From the NCBI GenBank assembly GCA_963735465.1, contig CAVTLA010000001.1, positions 1,054,001 through 1,118,000 on the forward strand: a DNA stretch of 64,000 nt, in the 5' to 3' direction. Within the stretch, counting starts at the first letter, position 1; each line of letters starts with the position of its first letter. Shown piece after piece: positions 27,185 through 36,466 of the stretch. The notes under the pieces are model-generated. The model was not told the origin of the DNA. It was given only the letters and a program-made list of their open reading frames with translations, and made no database searches. The DNA is from DASZHJ01 sp963735465 (lineage in GTDB: Bacteria; Pseudomonadota; Alphaproteobacteria; ATCC43930; CGMCC-115725). A program made the position numbers and the translations under genes.

Positions 27185-28693
27185 ATGCCGGTACGGGGAA
27201 CGGCACGCCGCACGGGACGAAAGAGCCCGATCGGCGTCATCGACATCGGCTCGAACTCGATCCGCCTCGTCGTCTACGACGGGCTCGCCCGGGCATTGCT
27301 GCCGCTCTACAACGAGAAGGTGCTGTGCGGCCTCGGCCGCGAGCTCGGCGAGACCGGCCGGCTGAACCCGGAGGGCGTGCGCTCGGCGTTCCTGCATCTC
27401 GACCGCTTCGTCGCGCTGGCGCGCGCCAGCGGCGTGCGGCGTCTCGATGCGCTGGCGACGGCGGCGGTGCGCGACGCCACCGACGGGCCGGCTTTCACCC
27501 GGGAGGTTCAGCGCCGCACCGGCGTCGCGGTGAAGATTCTCTCCGGTGACCAGGAAGGACGGTTCTCCGCCCTCGGCGTCATCGCCGGCATACCCGACGC
27601 GAAGGGCGTTATGGGAGACCTCGGCGGCGGCAGCGTCGAGCTGGTGCCGGTGCGCCGGGAGCGCGCCGGGCGTGGCGCCACCTTGCCGATCGGTCCCTTC
27701 CGCCTCGCGACTCTGGCGGGCGACGAGCGCCGCCTCGCCGCCGCGATCGATCGCCATGTGAACTCGCTCCGCTGGCTCAAGCATCGGCGCGGCGAGACCT
27801 TCTACGCCGTCGGCGGCGCGTGGCGCGCCTTGGCGCGCATCCACATGGAGCAGACCCGCTATCCCCTGCACGTGATCCAGGCCTATTCGCTGTCGCGGCG
27901 CGATGCGGAGGATTTCCTGGGCCTGGTGGCGCGGTTGTCGCGCCGCTCCCTGGAGCAGATCACCACGGTTTCCCGCAAGCGGCTGGAAGTGGTGCCGGTG
28001 GCGGCGGAGGTGCTGCTGCGGATCCTCGCGGTGATGGAGCCCAAGCACGTCGTGTTCTCGGCGCTGGGCCTGCGCGAGGGCCACCTCTACAACCTCCTGC
28101 CGGAGCGCGAGCGTCAGCAGGATCCGCTGCTGGAGGCCTGCGCCGCGATCGCCGCCAACCATCCGCGCTTCAACGCCGATGGCACGGAGATCGAGGCGTG
28201 GCTGCGGCCGATCTATCCCCGCGGCGACCCCTATCGTCATCTGCGCTACGCGGCAGCGCTCCTGGGCGACATCGCCTGGGACGACCATCCGGACTATCGC
28301 GCCGAGCAGGCATTCCGCAGGGTGCTCTACATGCCGGCGGCGGGGCTGGATCACCAGGAGCGCGCCTTCCTGGCGACGGCGCTCCATGCCCGCTACGGCG
28401 GCCCCGACGGCGGCGTGCGCGAGATCGTGCGGCGGCTGATCGACGACCGTTCCGCCGAGGAAGCCCGCACCACGGGCTCGGCGCTGCGCCTGGCGTTCAG
28501 CCTCTCCGGCGGCGTGCCCGGCCTGCTGCGCCGCGCCAAGCTCACGGTCGAGCGCGGGGCGCTGGTGCTGCGCGCGCCGGCGAGCGGCCCGCTGCAGGCC
28601 GGTGAATCCGTGGAGCGGCGGCTGGCGGCGCTCGCCCGCGCCCTCGGCCTGGAGCCGAAGCTCCGCCGCGGAACCGGACGCGGCAAGCGCTGA
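27185..28693 (+). CDS. ppx: Exopolyphosphatase (Ppx/GppA family)
   Basis: Ppx removes terminal phosphates from polyphosphate; some members also act on pppGpp. The 502-residue protein has an ASKHA-fold N-terminal part with GVIDIGSNSIRLVVYDG and GDLGGGSVELVPV, followed by a helical C-terminal extension. The two phosphate-binding loops are intact. It starts 3 bp after ppk1, so the message carries both the polymerising and degrading enzymes. It converges on rnd with a 9-bp gap. Confidence 0.94.
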   Translation: MPVRGTARRTGRKSPIGVIDIGSNSIRLVVYDGLARALLPLYNEKVLCGLGRELGETGRLNPEGVRSAFLHLDRFVALARASGVRRLDALATAAVRDATDGPAFTREVQRRTGVAVKILSGDQEGRFSALGVIAGIPDAKGVMGDLGGGSVELVPVRRERAGRGATLPIGPFRLATLAGDERRLAAAIDRHVNSLRWLKHRRGETFYAVGGAWRALARIHMEQTRYPLHVIQAYSLSRRDAEDFLGLVARLSRRSLEQITTVSRKRLEVVPVAAEVLLRILAVMEPKHVVFSALGLREGHLYNLLPERERQQDPLLEACAAIAANHPRFNADGTEIEAWLRPIYPRGDPYRHLRYAAALLGDIAWDDHPDYRAEQAFRRVLYMPAAGLDHQERAFLATALHARYGGPDGGVREIVRRLIDDRSAEEARTTGSALRLAFSLSGGVPGLLRRAKLTVERGALVLRAPASGPLQAGESVERRLAALARALGLEPKLRRGTGRGKR

Positions 28694-28702
28694 CGCGCTG
28701 TC

Positions 28703-29863
28703 TCAGGCCTTGTCGTCGAGGCGGACGAGGCGGATCTGATTGGTCCCGGCGGTGAGCGCCAGGCGACCGTGCTTGAGGTCGATCGCGTCCGACCCGAAGA
28801 GCTCGCGCCGCCAGCCCGACAGCGCCGGCACGTCGGCCTGATCATTGGCGGCGATCAGCTCGAGATCATCCGCATTCGCCACCAGCTTCTGCGCCACGCC
28901 GTGCTCCTCGCAGCGCAGCTTCAGCAGCACGCGCAGGAGATCCACCAGGGGGCCGATGCCGGCCGGCAGGTCGCGCCGCGGCGGCGCCTCGGGATGCGAG
29001 CTTTCCGGCAGCGCGAGGGCGTGCTTCACCACGTCAAGCACCTCGATGCCGAGCTTGCCGTCGACGAAGCCCTTGCCCATGCCGCGGGTCCGCGCGAGGT
29101 CGGCGGCGTTGCTGGGCGCGTGGGACGCGATCTCCAGGAGCTGCTCGTCCCGGAGAACGCGGTTGCGCGGCAGGTTGCGCTGCTGGGCCGCGATCTCGCG
29201 CCAGGCCGCCAGCTCGCGCAGCAAGGCGAGCGTACGCCGGTTGCTGCCGCGCAGCTTGAAGCGGCGCCAGGACTCCCGGGGATCCACCGTATAAGTGGCG
29301 GGATCGGTCAGGACCCGGATCTCCTCGTCGAGCCAGGAGGCGCGGTCGTTGCGCTTGAGGCGGCTTTCCAGCTTCTCGTAGACCGTGCGCAAGGGCACCA
29401 CGTCGGTGAGGGCGTAGTGGATCTGCCGGTCGGTCAGCGGCCGATGCGACCAGTCGGTGAAGCGGGCGGACTTGTCGATGCGGGCGCCCGCCAGCTTGCC
29501 CGCCAGGGTCTCGTAGCTGGCGGATTCCCCGAAGCCGCAGACCATCGCCGCGACCTGGGTGTCGAAGAGGGGGGCCGGCACCGCGCCCATCAGCTTGTGG
29601 AAGATCTCGATGTCCTGGCGGGCGGCATGGAACACCTTGAGTACGCGGGTGTTGGCCATGAGCGCGAAGAGCGGCGCCAGGTCGATGCCGGGCGCCAGGG
29701 GGTCGATCGCCACCGCGTCCTTGGGGCCGGCGACCTGGACCAGGCAGAGCTCGGGCCAATAGGTGCGGTCCCGCATGAACTCGGTGTCGACGGTGACGAA
29801 CTCCGCGGTGGCCTGTTGCGTGCAGAACTCGGCCAGCGCGCCGGTGTCGGTGATGAGGGTCAT
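28703..29863 (-). CDS. rnd: Ribonuclease D
   Basis: RNase D is a 3'-5' exonuclease that trims tRNA and other small RNA precursors. The DEDD nuclease domain (1-180) shows FVTVDTEFMRDRTYWPELCLVQ with D26 and E28, HAARQDIEIFHKLMG and HYALTDVVPLRTVYEKL with the final Tyr/Asp pair. An HRDC domain follows (about 205-285, with LPRNRVLRDEQLLEIASHAP). ATG 29863 (MTLITDTG) fits the family better than the in-frame upstream start at 29881. The rnd-aspS divergent pair is common in alphaproteobacteria. Confidence 0.94.
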   Translation of the reverse strand: MTLITDTGALAEFCTQQATAEFVTVDTEFMRDRTYWPELCLVQVAGPKDAVAIDPLAPGIDLAPLFALMANTRVLKVFHAARQDIEIFHKLMGAVPAPLFDTQVAAMVCGFGESASYETLAGKLAGARIDKSARFTDWSHRPLTDRQIHYALTDVVPLRTVYEKLESRLKRNDRASWLDEEIRVLTDPATYTVDPRESWRRFKLRGSNRRTLALLRELAAWREIAAQQRNLPRNRVLRDEQLLEIASHAPSNAADLARTRGMGKGFVDGKLGIEVLDVVKHALALPESSHPEAPPRRDLPAGIGPLVDLLRVLLKLRCEEHGVAQKLVANADDLELIAANDQADVPALSGWRRELFGSDAIDLKHGRLALTAGTNQIRLVRLDDKA

Positions 29864-29925
29864 GGGGTCGCTGCTATACACTCAAAGCGCGCCGCAAGGA
29901 AGGCGGCCGGCGATGCCGGGCGCGC

Positions 29926-29954
29926 TTGACAAACCGCGGATTTCCGTGCGTTCT
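29926..29954 (+). promoter_or_regulatory. Candidate promoter for aspS
   Basis: A perfect TTGACA hexamer at 29926-29931 lies 64 bp before the aspS start codon in the rnd/aspS divergent gap. A 17-bp spacer leads to CGTTCT, a poor -10. The -35 is convincing, the -10 is not. Confidence 0.33.
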
Positions 29955-29994
29955 CCCGCCTCGCCCGAACCCAGACTAGCGGATCACGACGCCG

Positions 29995-31788
29995 ATGCAC
30001 GCCTATCGCACCCACACCTGCGGCGCGCTGCGCCTCGTCGATGCCGGCAAGACGGCACGGCTTTCCGGCTGGGTTCACCGCAAGCGGGATCACGGGCAGC
30101 TCCTGTTCCTGGACCTGCGCGACCACTACGGCATCACCCAGTGCGTGATCGACGTGTCGAGTCCGCTGTTCAAGCAGGCGGACGGGCTGAAGCTCGAGAG
30201 CACGGTCACGGTGACCGGCAGCGTCGTCAAGCGCTCGGCCGAGACCATCAACCCGAAGCTGTCGACCGGCGAGATCGAGGTAAAGGTAGCCGAGCTCACG
30301 CTCCTCTCGGAGGCGCTGCCGCTGCCGTTCCCGGTCAATGCCGAGGCCGAATATCCCGAGGAGATGCGCCTCAAGTACCGCTTCCTCGACCTGCGCCGGG
30401 AGGGCGTGCACGCCAACATCGTGCTGCGCTCGCGCGTCATCGCGTCGATCCGGCGGCGCATGATCGAGCAGGGCTTCACCGAGTTCCAGACGCCGATCCT
30501 GACCGCGAGCTCGCCCGAAGGCGCCCGCGACTACCTGGTGCCGAGCCGCATCCATCCCGGCGAGTTCTACGCGCTGCCCCAGGCGCCGCAGCAGTTCAAG
30601 CAGCTGCTGATGGTGGCGGGCTTCGACCGCTACTTCCAGATCGCGCCCTGCTTCCGGGACGAGGCGAGCCGGGCCGACCGCTCGCCGGGCGAGTTCTATC
30701 AGCTCGATCTCGAGATGTCGTTCGTGACCCAGGAGGACGTCTTCGCGGCGGTGGCGCCGGTGCTGGCGGGCGTGTTCGAGGAATTCGGCAACGGCCGCAA
30801 GGTCACGAAGCCGCCGTTCCCGCAGATCGCCTATGACGACTCGATGCTCAAGTACGGCACCGACAAGCCGGATCTGCGCAATCCCATCGTGATGAGCGAC
30901 ATTGCGGAGGTCTTCCACGGCTCCGGCTTCGCTGTTTTCTCCAATGCGCTGGAGAAGGGCTCAGTGGTGCGCGCGATCCCCGCGCCCGGCGCGGCGGCGC
31001 GGCCGCGCAGCTTCTTCGACAAGCTCAACGACTGGGCCCGGGGCGAGGGCGCACCGGGCCTCGGCTATATCGTCTTCGCCGAGGGGGCCGCGAAGGGGCC
31101 GATCGCCAAATTCCTGGATCCGCCGCGCCTGGATCGCCTGCGGCAGCTGGCGGGCGTGGGCGACGGCGACGCGGTGTTCTTCGTCTGCGACAAGCCCGAC
31201 GCCGCGGCGAAGCTCGCCGGCGCCGCCCGCACCCGCATCGGGCGCGAGCTCGGTCTCATCGCCGAGGGCGAGTACCAATTCTGCTGGATCGTCGATTTCC
31301 CGATGTACGAGCGGGACGAGGAAACCGGCAAGATCGTCTTCAGCCACAACCCCTTCTCCATGCCCCAGGGCGGGCTCGAGGCGCTCCTCACCAAGGATCC
31401 GCTCACCATCAAGGCGTTCCAGTACGACATCGTCTGCAACGGCGTGGAGCTGTCCTCCGGCGCGATCCGCAATCACTTGCCGGAGATCATGTACAAGGCG
31501 TTCGAGATCGCGGGATATCCGGCCTCCGAGGTGGAGGCGCGCTTCGGCGGCATGCTCAACGCCTTCAAGTACGGCGCGCCGCCCCATGGCGGCTCGGCGC
31601 CCGGCATCGACCGCATCGTGATGCTGCTGGCCGATACCCCCAACATCCGCGAGATCGTCGCCTTCCCGATGAATCAGCAGGCCCAGGATCTGCTGATGCA
31701 GGCCCCGGCGCCGGTGACCCCGGAGCGCCTCAAGGAGCTGCATATCCGGGTGGTTATGCCGCCGCCCAGCAAGGAGAAGCCGGCGTAG
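29995..31788 (+). CDS. aspS: Aspartyl-tRNA synthetase, probably non-discriminating (Asp/Asn)
   Basis: The 597-residue class II synthetase has the N-terminal OB-fold anticodon domain (1-110), catalytic motifs 2 and 3 (FQIAPCFRDEASRADR; GGSAPGIDRIVMLLAD) and the bacterial GAD insertion. In the anticodon domain the stretch HRKRDHG places a histidine at residue 33. Enzymes specific for tRNA-Asp usually have Leu here and non-discriminating ones His, as shown for P. aeruginosa AspRS. It therefore probably also charges tRNA-Asn with Asp, to be amidated by GatCAB. That step is inferred; gatCAB is outside the window. Confidence 0.95.
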   Translation: MHAYRTHTCGALRLVDAGKTARLSGWVHRKRDHGQLLFLDLRDHYGITQCVIDVSSPLFKQADGLKLESTVTVTGSVVKRSAETINPKLSTGEIEVKVAELTLLSEALPLPFPVNAEAEYPEEMRLKYRFLDLRREGVHANIVLRSRVIASIRRRMIEQGFTEFQTPILTASSPEGARDYLVPSRIHPGEFYALPQAPQQFKQLLMVAGFDRYFQIAPCFRDEASRADRSPGEFYQLDLEMSFVTQEDVFAAVAPVLAGVFEEFGNGRKVTKPPFPQIAYDDSMLKYGTDKPDLRNPIVMSDIAEVFHGSGFAVFSNALEKGSVVRAIPAPGAAARPRSFFDKLNDWARGEGAPGLGYIVFAEGAAKGPIAKFLDPPRLDRLRQLAGVGDGDAVFFVCDKPDAAAKLAGAARTRIGRELGLIAEGEYQFCWIVDFPMYERDEETGKIVFSHNPFSMPQGGLEALLTKDPLTIKAFQYDIVCNGVELSSGAIRNHLPEIMYKAFEIAGYPASEVEARFGGMLNAFKYGAPPHGGSAPGIDRIVMLLADTPNIREIVAFPMNQQAQDLLMQAPAPVTPERLKELHIRVVMPPPSKEKPA

Positions 31789-31800
31789 GAGTGGGCGGCG

Positions 31801-32529
31801 CTAAGAAGCATCGAGGATCTGCCTGACGAACGTCTCGCGCAATTTCGCGAGCTCGCCTGTCGTCTCCATCTCGCGCAGCACCGCCGCGACCTTGTCCGCG
31901 AGATCCCGGTGTCGCTCATGCAGATAGTGATAGATGTAGATCCTCTCGAGAGGCGGCGTGAGCGGTTGGATGCGCGACGCCAAGCCCATCTTCTTGACCG
32001 CGACGCTGCCGCTGAAAAGATCCGTCACCAGGAGATCGAAGCGATCGGCGTCCAGCATGCGGATCAGACTGTCGAGGTTGTTCACGGCCACGACTCGGCG
32101 CATGTTCTTGGTGCCGGCCTCGGATGAGCCGACGCCGCGGACAATGCCGATGCTGTAGTCCTTGATCGACGCCCAGCCGCGCACCTCGAAGTGGAGCGAG
32201 GTTGTGAATGCCGCGGGCTCGATATAGTTGATCGGTGGTGAGACCTGCACCAAGGACGGGTATTCCAGCTCGAGACCTGCGATCCTCTGGACTTCACCGT
32301 CGAGGAGGCCAGCACTGCTGAGCGCGAGCGCCCGTCTGCTCGGCACGTCGACGAACTCGACCGCGATGCCCAGCCGGCGATAGACCAGCGTCAAGATCTC
32401 GCCGCCGACGATTTGATCCGGAAATTCCGCCAACCGCGCCAAGCGAAACGCCGGCTGCGGCTGCGCAGCTGCCGGCTGCAGCTGTGCCAGCAGCGCCGCC
32501 AGGATCGACCGTCGTGTCATGCGCCGCAT
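31801..32529 (-). CDS. Periplasmic solute-binding protein, family 3-like
   Basis: The 242-residue protein has a short, arginine-led signal peptide (MTRRSILAALLAQLQPAAAQ, cleavage after about residue 22). The mature part has the type-II periplasmic binding fold pattern: an early FRLARLAEFPDQIVGGEILTLVYRRLGI, a hinge segment YSIGIVRGVGSSEAGTKNMR and NNLDSLIRMLDADRFDLLVTD. No ABC permease or ATPase lies nearby. It is divergent from a membrane-bound hybrid histidine kinase, so it may be a sensory binding partner rather than a transporter component; that is inference. Confidence 0.7.
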   Translation of the reverse strand: MRRMTRRSILAALLAQLQPAAAQPQPAFRLARLAEFPDQIVGGEILTLVYRRLGIAVEFVDVPSRRALALSSAGLLDGEVQRIAGLELEYPSLVQVSPPINYIEPAAFTTSLHFEVRGWASIKDYSIGIVRGVGSSEAGTKNMRRVVAVNNLDSLIRMLDADRFDLLVTDLFSGSVAVKKMGLASRIQPLTPPLERIYIYHYLHERHRDLADKVAAVLREMETTGELAKLRETFVRQILDAS

Positions 32530-32885
32530 CGCATGCCTCGGCTGATTGTCGGGCCCGGGCGACCAAATGGAATGTCGGCGGCCGCGCTGCGCTGCAGGCG
32601 AGTGGTGGCCATCACGCTTGGCTGCCCTAGCCTATTGACCTAGTATAGCAGTCCGGCGCCTTTGCAACCTAAAGACGCAAGAGGCGACCATTCGCAGGGG
32701 CGCATCGGACTCGCCACATCGTCGGGACCGGGGCTGCCGCAGAAAAGTTGCGCGTCGCGACGATGTGGTGTCGACACATGGACTCACGTCAGGGCGCCCC
32801 AGAATCGGCTCGCGGAAACCCGCATCGCGCGGAAGGCGGCCACCGTGCTGGCTGGTTCGCGGCCGTCGGCCGGAAGGCGCGATCG
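32530..32885 (+). promoter_or_regulatory. Divergent control region between binding protein and hybrid kinase
   Basis: This 356-bp stretch contains no convincing gene. A candidate plus-strand promoter is TTGGCT at 32618-32623, a 17-bp spacer and TAGTAT at 32641-32646 (four of six matches in each hexamer). The region downstream of it stays open in the kinase frame from TTG 32748, so the transcript leader may be partly coding if an upstream start is used. Confidence 0.35.
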
Positions 32886-35576
32886 ATGCCCTTCGCAGGT
32901 TTGCGCAGTGGCATCGGGCTGCGGCTCCTGGCAAGCGTCCTGCTGTTCAGCTCCATCGTCACCTTGGCGCTTACGCTGCTGCAGCTCTATCTCGATTACC
33001 GCCATGATGTCGGGATCATCGAGGGCCGTCTCGACGAGATTCAGCAGAGCTATCTCGGCAGTCTCGGCGAAGGCCTATGGAACCTCGATCGGAGCCAACT
33101 CGAGCTGCAGCTCCACGGGATCCTCCGCCTGCCGGACATCAGCGCGGCCGAGATTCGCGAGACCGATACCAGCTCGAATCCGCTGCGTGTGGCCGCCGGC
33201 CAGCGGGGAACGCATTCGGTAATCGCGCGCGAGTTCCCGATCGTCTATGCCGTCCAGGGCACCGAACAGCCGATCGGCACGCTCTACGTCGAGGCGACGC
33301 TTACCGGCGTTTACCGCGCGCTCACGGACAAGGCGCTGGTCATCCTGGTCAGCCAAGGCGCGAAGACCCTCCTCGTCTCGCTATTCACCCTTTTCATCTT
33401 CTATCATCTGATCACCCGGCATCTCGCTGCAATCGGCGAGTTCGTGGGCAGATACGACTTCCGCCATCCGTTGCCTCCACTCAGCCTGCAGCGTCGCGTG
33501 CCCGCGAAAGCTGACGAGCTGGATCAGGTGGTCGTGGCTTTGAACGCCATGCGCATGAGCCTGCAGCGCGCCTACGACGATCTGCGCGAGACCAATGCGC
33601 AGCTCGAGCGCGACATGGTGGCTCGCTGGCGGGCGGAAGATGCGCTACGCGAGAGCGAGCAGCGCTTTCGCGACTACGCCGAAACCGCCTCAGACTGGTA
33701 TTGGGAGACCGGTTCGGACCACCGCTTTACCCGCGTCTCGGATCGCCTCGCCACCTTCCACATCGATCCGGCAGGTCGGATCGGCATGCGGCGGCAGGAC
33801 TTCGCCACCGACGTCGAGGAAGAGCCGGAGAAGTGGCGCGAGCTGAACGCAGTACTTGAGGCTCGTCAGCCGTTTCGGGGTTTCACCTACCGGACGGCGC
33901 GCAGGGACGGGTCGCCCGTCTACATTCTGACGAGCGGAAAGCCGGTATTCGACGGGGAGGGCCGCTTTCTCGGCTATCGCGGCGTCAGCAGCGACGTGAC
34001 CGAGCGCACCGTGGCCGAGGCGCGGGTGCGCGAGTTCTCCCTGGCGGCCGAGCAGAGCCCGGCCGGCATCGCGATCGCCGATGCGGAGGCGCAGATCATC
34101 TACGCCAACAAGGTCTTCAGCGAGATCACCGGGCTTGGCACGACCGCCGTGCGCACGCCGCTCTCGCGCATCCTGCCGGAGACCGCCTGGGGCCGTCTCG
34201 CCATGACCGCGCGGCAGGGGGGCGTCGCGCGCCTCGAGGTATCGGCGCGGCGTGCATCGGCCGAAGGCTTCTCGGCAACCGCTTCGGTCGCGGCGATTCG
34301 CGGCGCGGACGGCGACGTCAGCCGCTTCATTCTCACCCTGGAGGACAACTCCGAATGGAAAGCGCGGGAACGCGAGCGCGATGAGCTGCAGGCACGCTTG
34401 CAGCAGTCGGCCAAGATGGAGGCGATCGGACGGCTCGCCGGCGGCATCGCGCATGACTTCAACAACCTGCTCGGTGCCATGCTCGGCTTCGCGCATTTCC
34501 TTTCGGAGGACCTGCCGGCAGGATCGCAGCCGCACCAGTTTGCCCGTCGAATCCTGCATGTCTGCCAGCGCGGAAAGGACCTGGTGGAGCAGCTGCTCGC
34601 TTTCGCACGCGCGCAAGATATCGAGCAGCGGGTTCTCGATCTCACGGCCATGGTCGAATCCTGCGGCGATCTGCTGAGGGCGTCGCTGCCGTCCTCGACA
34701 ACGATAGCCATGAACGCCGGTGCCGCGCGCCTGTCGGTGCGCGGCAATGAAGGGCAGCTGCATCAGCTTTTGCTCAATCTCTGCCTCAATGCGAACGACG
34801 CGCTTGATGGGATGCCTGGCACCATCGCCATTTCGCTCTCTCGCGTGCTGGCCGACGATACGTCGCTGGGTGACCCCAGTCGCTTCGCGGCCGGCCACAT
34901 CGAGCCCGGTCGCGACTACGCGCGCCTGACCGTCACCGACACCGGAGGCGGCATGGATCCGCCCACGCTGGCGCGGATTTTCGAGCCCTTCTTCACCACC
35001 AAGGAGCGCGGCCGCGGCACCGGGTTGGGCCTCGCGATGGTACACGGTACTGTCGCCTCCTATGGCGGAGCGTTAGCCGTCGAGAGCACGCCGGGCGTCG
35101 GTTCGACCTTTGCCGTCTGCCTTCCGTTGGCGAGCGGGGAGCCGCACGCAGAGATGCCGCTCGCGCCAGTGACCGCCGAAATCCGCGGGCACGAGCGAAT
35201 CCTCGTCGTTGATGACGAGCCGGACCTCGCGGATATGCTGGCGATCGGCCTGGAGCGCCTTGGCTATGAGGTCGTGAGCTTGACCGATCCGCGTGAAGCG
35301 CTGGCGACAGTCAGAGACGACCCGACGGCATGGGATGTCGTCGTCGCAGACCAGGTAATGCCTCGCCTCAGGGGAACGGCGCTGATCGCCGAGCTGAAGG
35401 CGCTGCGGCCGGAGATCTGGACGATCCTCTGCACCGGGTTCTACGACGATACCGCTGACATCGTCGCGCGCGAGCAGGGTGCCGATGCGGTGCTGCGCAA
35501 GCCCATCGAGTTGCAGGAACTGGCACACGCAATTCGCCTTCTCATCGAGCGGCGCAAGGAGGCGGTGCGAGGGTGA
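32886..35576 (+). CDS. Membrane-bound hybrid histidine kinase (2 PAS, HisKA, HATPase, REC)
   Basis: Numbered from ATG 32886 (896 aa): TM helix 11-36, periplasmic sensor 37-148, TM 149-176, HAMP-like linker 177-245, PAS 257-375 and 385-490. The DHp domain has phospho-acceptor H523 in GGIAHDFNNLLGAM. The ATPase has N and G boxes (NLCLNANDAL, GRGTGLGLAMVHG). A C-terminal receiver follows, with its Asp in VVVADQVMP. The start is supported by GGAAGG 8 nt upstream; ATG 32778 and TTG 32748 are in frame. Its kinase core closely matches the hybrid kinase at 36463-39135. No HPt is seen, so the route from the receiver is unknown. Confidence 0.88.
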   Translation: MPFAGLRSGIGLRLLASVLLFSSIVTLALTLLQLYLDYRHDVGIIEGRLDEIQQSYLGSLGEGLWNLDRSQLELQLHGILRLPDISAAEIRETDTSSNPLRVAAGQRGTHSVIAREFPIVYAVQGTEQPIGTLYVEATLTGVYRALTDKALVILVSQGAKTLLVSLFTLFIFYHLITRHLAAIGEFVGRYDFRHPLPPLSLQRRVPAKADELDQVVVALNAMRMSLQRAYDDLRETNAQLERDMVARWRAEDALRESEQRFRDYAETASDWYWETGSDHRFTRVSDRLATFHIDPAGRIGMRRQDFATDVEEEPEKWRELNAVLEARQPFRGFTYRTARRDGSPVYILTSGKPVFDGEGRFLGYRGVSSDVTERTVAEARVREFSLAAEQSPAGIAIADAEAQIIYANKVFSEITGLGTTAVRTPLSRILPETAWGRLAMTARQGGVARLEVSARRASAEGFSATASVAAIRGADGDVSRFILTLEDNSEWKARERERDELQARLQQSAKMEAIGRLAGGIAHDFNNLLGAMLGFAHFLSEDLPAGSQPHQFARRILHVCQRGKDLVEQLLAFARAQDIEQRVLDLTAMVESCGDLLRASLPSSTTIAMNAGAARLSVRGNEGQLHQLLLNLCLNANDALDGMPGTIAISLSRVLADDTSLGDPSRFAAGHIEPGRDYARLTVTDTGGGMDPPTLARIFEPFFTTKERGRGTGLGLAMVHGTVASYGGALAVESTPGVGSTFAVCLPLASGEPHAEMPLAPVTAEIRGHERILVVDDEPDLADMLAIGLERLGYEVVSLTDPREALATVRDDPTAWDVVVADQVMPRLRGTALIAELKALRPEIWTILCTGFYDDTADIVAREQGADAVLRKPIELQELAHAIRLLIERRKEAVRG

Positions 35577-35608
35577 TCTTGGCGGCGGTTCCGGGCTTGC
35601 CGCTGCTC

Positions 35609-36253
35609 TCAGATGAATCCGGTTCTCGCCGCGATCGATGCCGCCTCGGATCGGTTGCGGGCGCGGATTTTGCGAAGGATCTGGCGGACATGTAGCTTCA
35701 CCGTCACCTCCGCAATGCCAAGATCCCGGGCGATTTCCTTGTTCGATGCGCCCGACGCCAGATGGACGAGCACTTGCTGCTCGCGCGGCGTCAGCATCTC
35801 GACTATGGCTCGATCCGGGGGCCGGCCTGCCAGAGTGTCCGGCAGCGCTGCCGAGCGTTGCAGCACCTCCGTCGGCAGGAAGGTGCCGCCGGCGATGATG
35901 ACCGCCACCGCCGCCGAGAACAGCTCTGACGACAGCGTCTTTGGCAGGAAGCCGCGTGCGCCCACATCGACCGCGCGCTTGACGTCGTTGGAATGCGCCG
36001 AGCCCGACATCAGCACGATCGGCGATTCCGGAAATGCCAGTGCAACGTCGCGAACGGTCTCGCCGCCGCCCATGCCGGGCATGCGCAGGTCAAGCAGGAT
36101 GAGTTTGAACGCGCTGGACTGCGTGTCGCGCAAGCTCAGCAGATCCGAGAGCGTGCCAACCTCCACTACGTCGACGCCAGGGATGAGTCGCTCCAGCCGC
36201 AGGCGCACGGCCTCGCGATAAAGGGGATGGTCGTCGGCGATCAGAGCACGCAT
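35609..36253 (-). CDS. LuxR/NarL-type response regulator
   Basis: The 214-residue protein has a receiver (1-120; D7, D8 and phospho-acceptor D55 in LILLDLRMPGMGG) and a LuxR-type helix-turn-helix (about 150-210, LTPREQQVLVHLASGASNKEIARDLGIAEVTVKLH, split here only by reading). Start at 36253 (MRALIADDHPLYREA) is the usual NarL-family start; the frame extends upstream without merit. It is 210 bp downstream of the hybrid kinase at 36463-39135 on the same strand, with a mosaic repeat in between. It converges on the other hybrid kinase. It is the only DNA-binding output among these signalling genes. Confidence 0.9.
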   Translation of the reverse strand: MRALIADDHPLYREAVRLRLERLIPGVDVVEVGTLSDLLSLRDTQSSAFKLILLDLRMPGMGGGETVRDVALAFPESPIVLMSGSAHSNDVKRAVDVGARGFLPKTLSSELFSAAVAVIIAGGTFLPTEVLQRSAALPDTLAGRPPDRAIVEMLTPREQQVLVHLASGASNKEIARDLGIAEVTVKLHVRQILRKIRARNRSEAASIAARTGFI

Positions 36254-36363
36254 CGGCCGCCCCGTGGAACAGCTGTGCCTAAGCATGCCACAAATAATGC
36301 GCGAGGCGCTAACCGCGAACTCCCGCAAAGCGTGTTGTAGCCAGAGTTTCCCCTATATCGGCT

Positions 36364-36466
36364 AGAGCGTGCACCGGTTAGCTTGAATCGGAACACGCTC
36401 TAGATTCGTTGGTTTTGTCGCATTTTCTGCGTCAACCGGCATCCACCTCGGCGGAAAATGCTTTAG
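36364..36466 (+). repeat. 103-bp mosaic palindromic intergenic repeat, copy B
   Basis: This is the second copy of the element at 18424-18526, same length and orientation. The first palindrome (arms 36364-36379 and 36386-36401) has three arm mismatches, so it is less perfect than copy A. The TTTTGTCGCAT box and the second half with TCCAC and TCGGCGGAAAAT are well kept. The stop codon of the hybrid kinase gene (36463-36465, minus strand) lies inside the last bases of the repeat. Confidence 0.8.
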
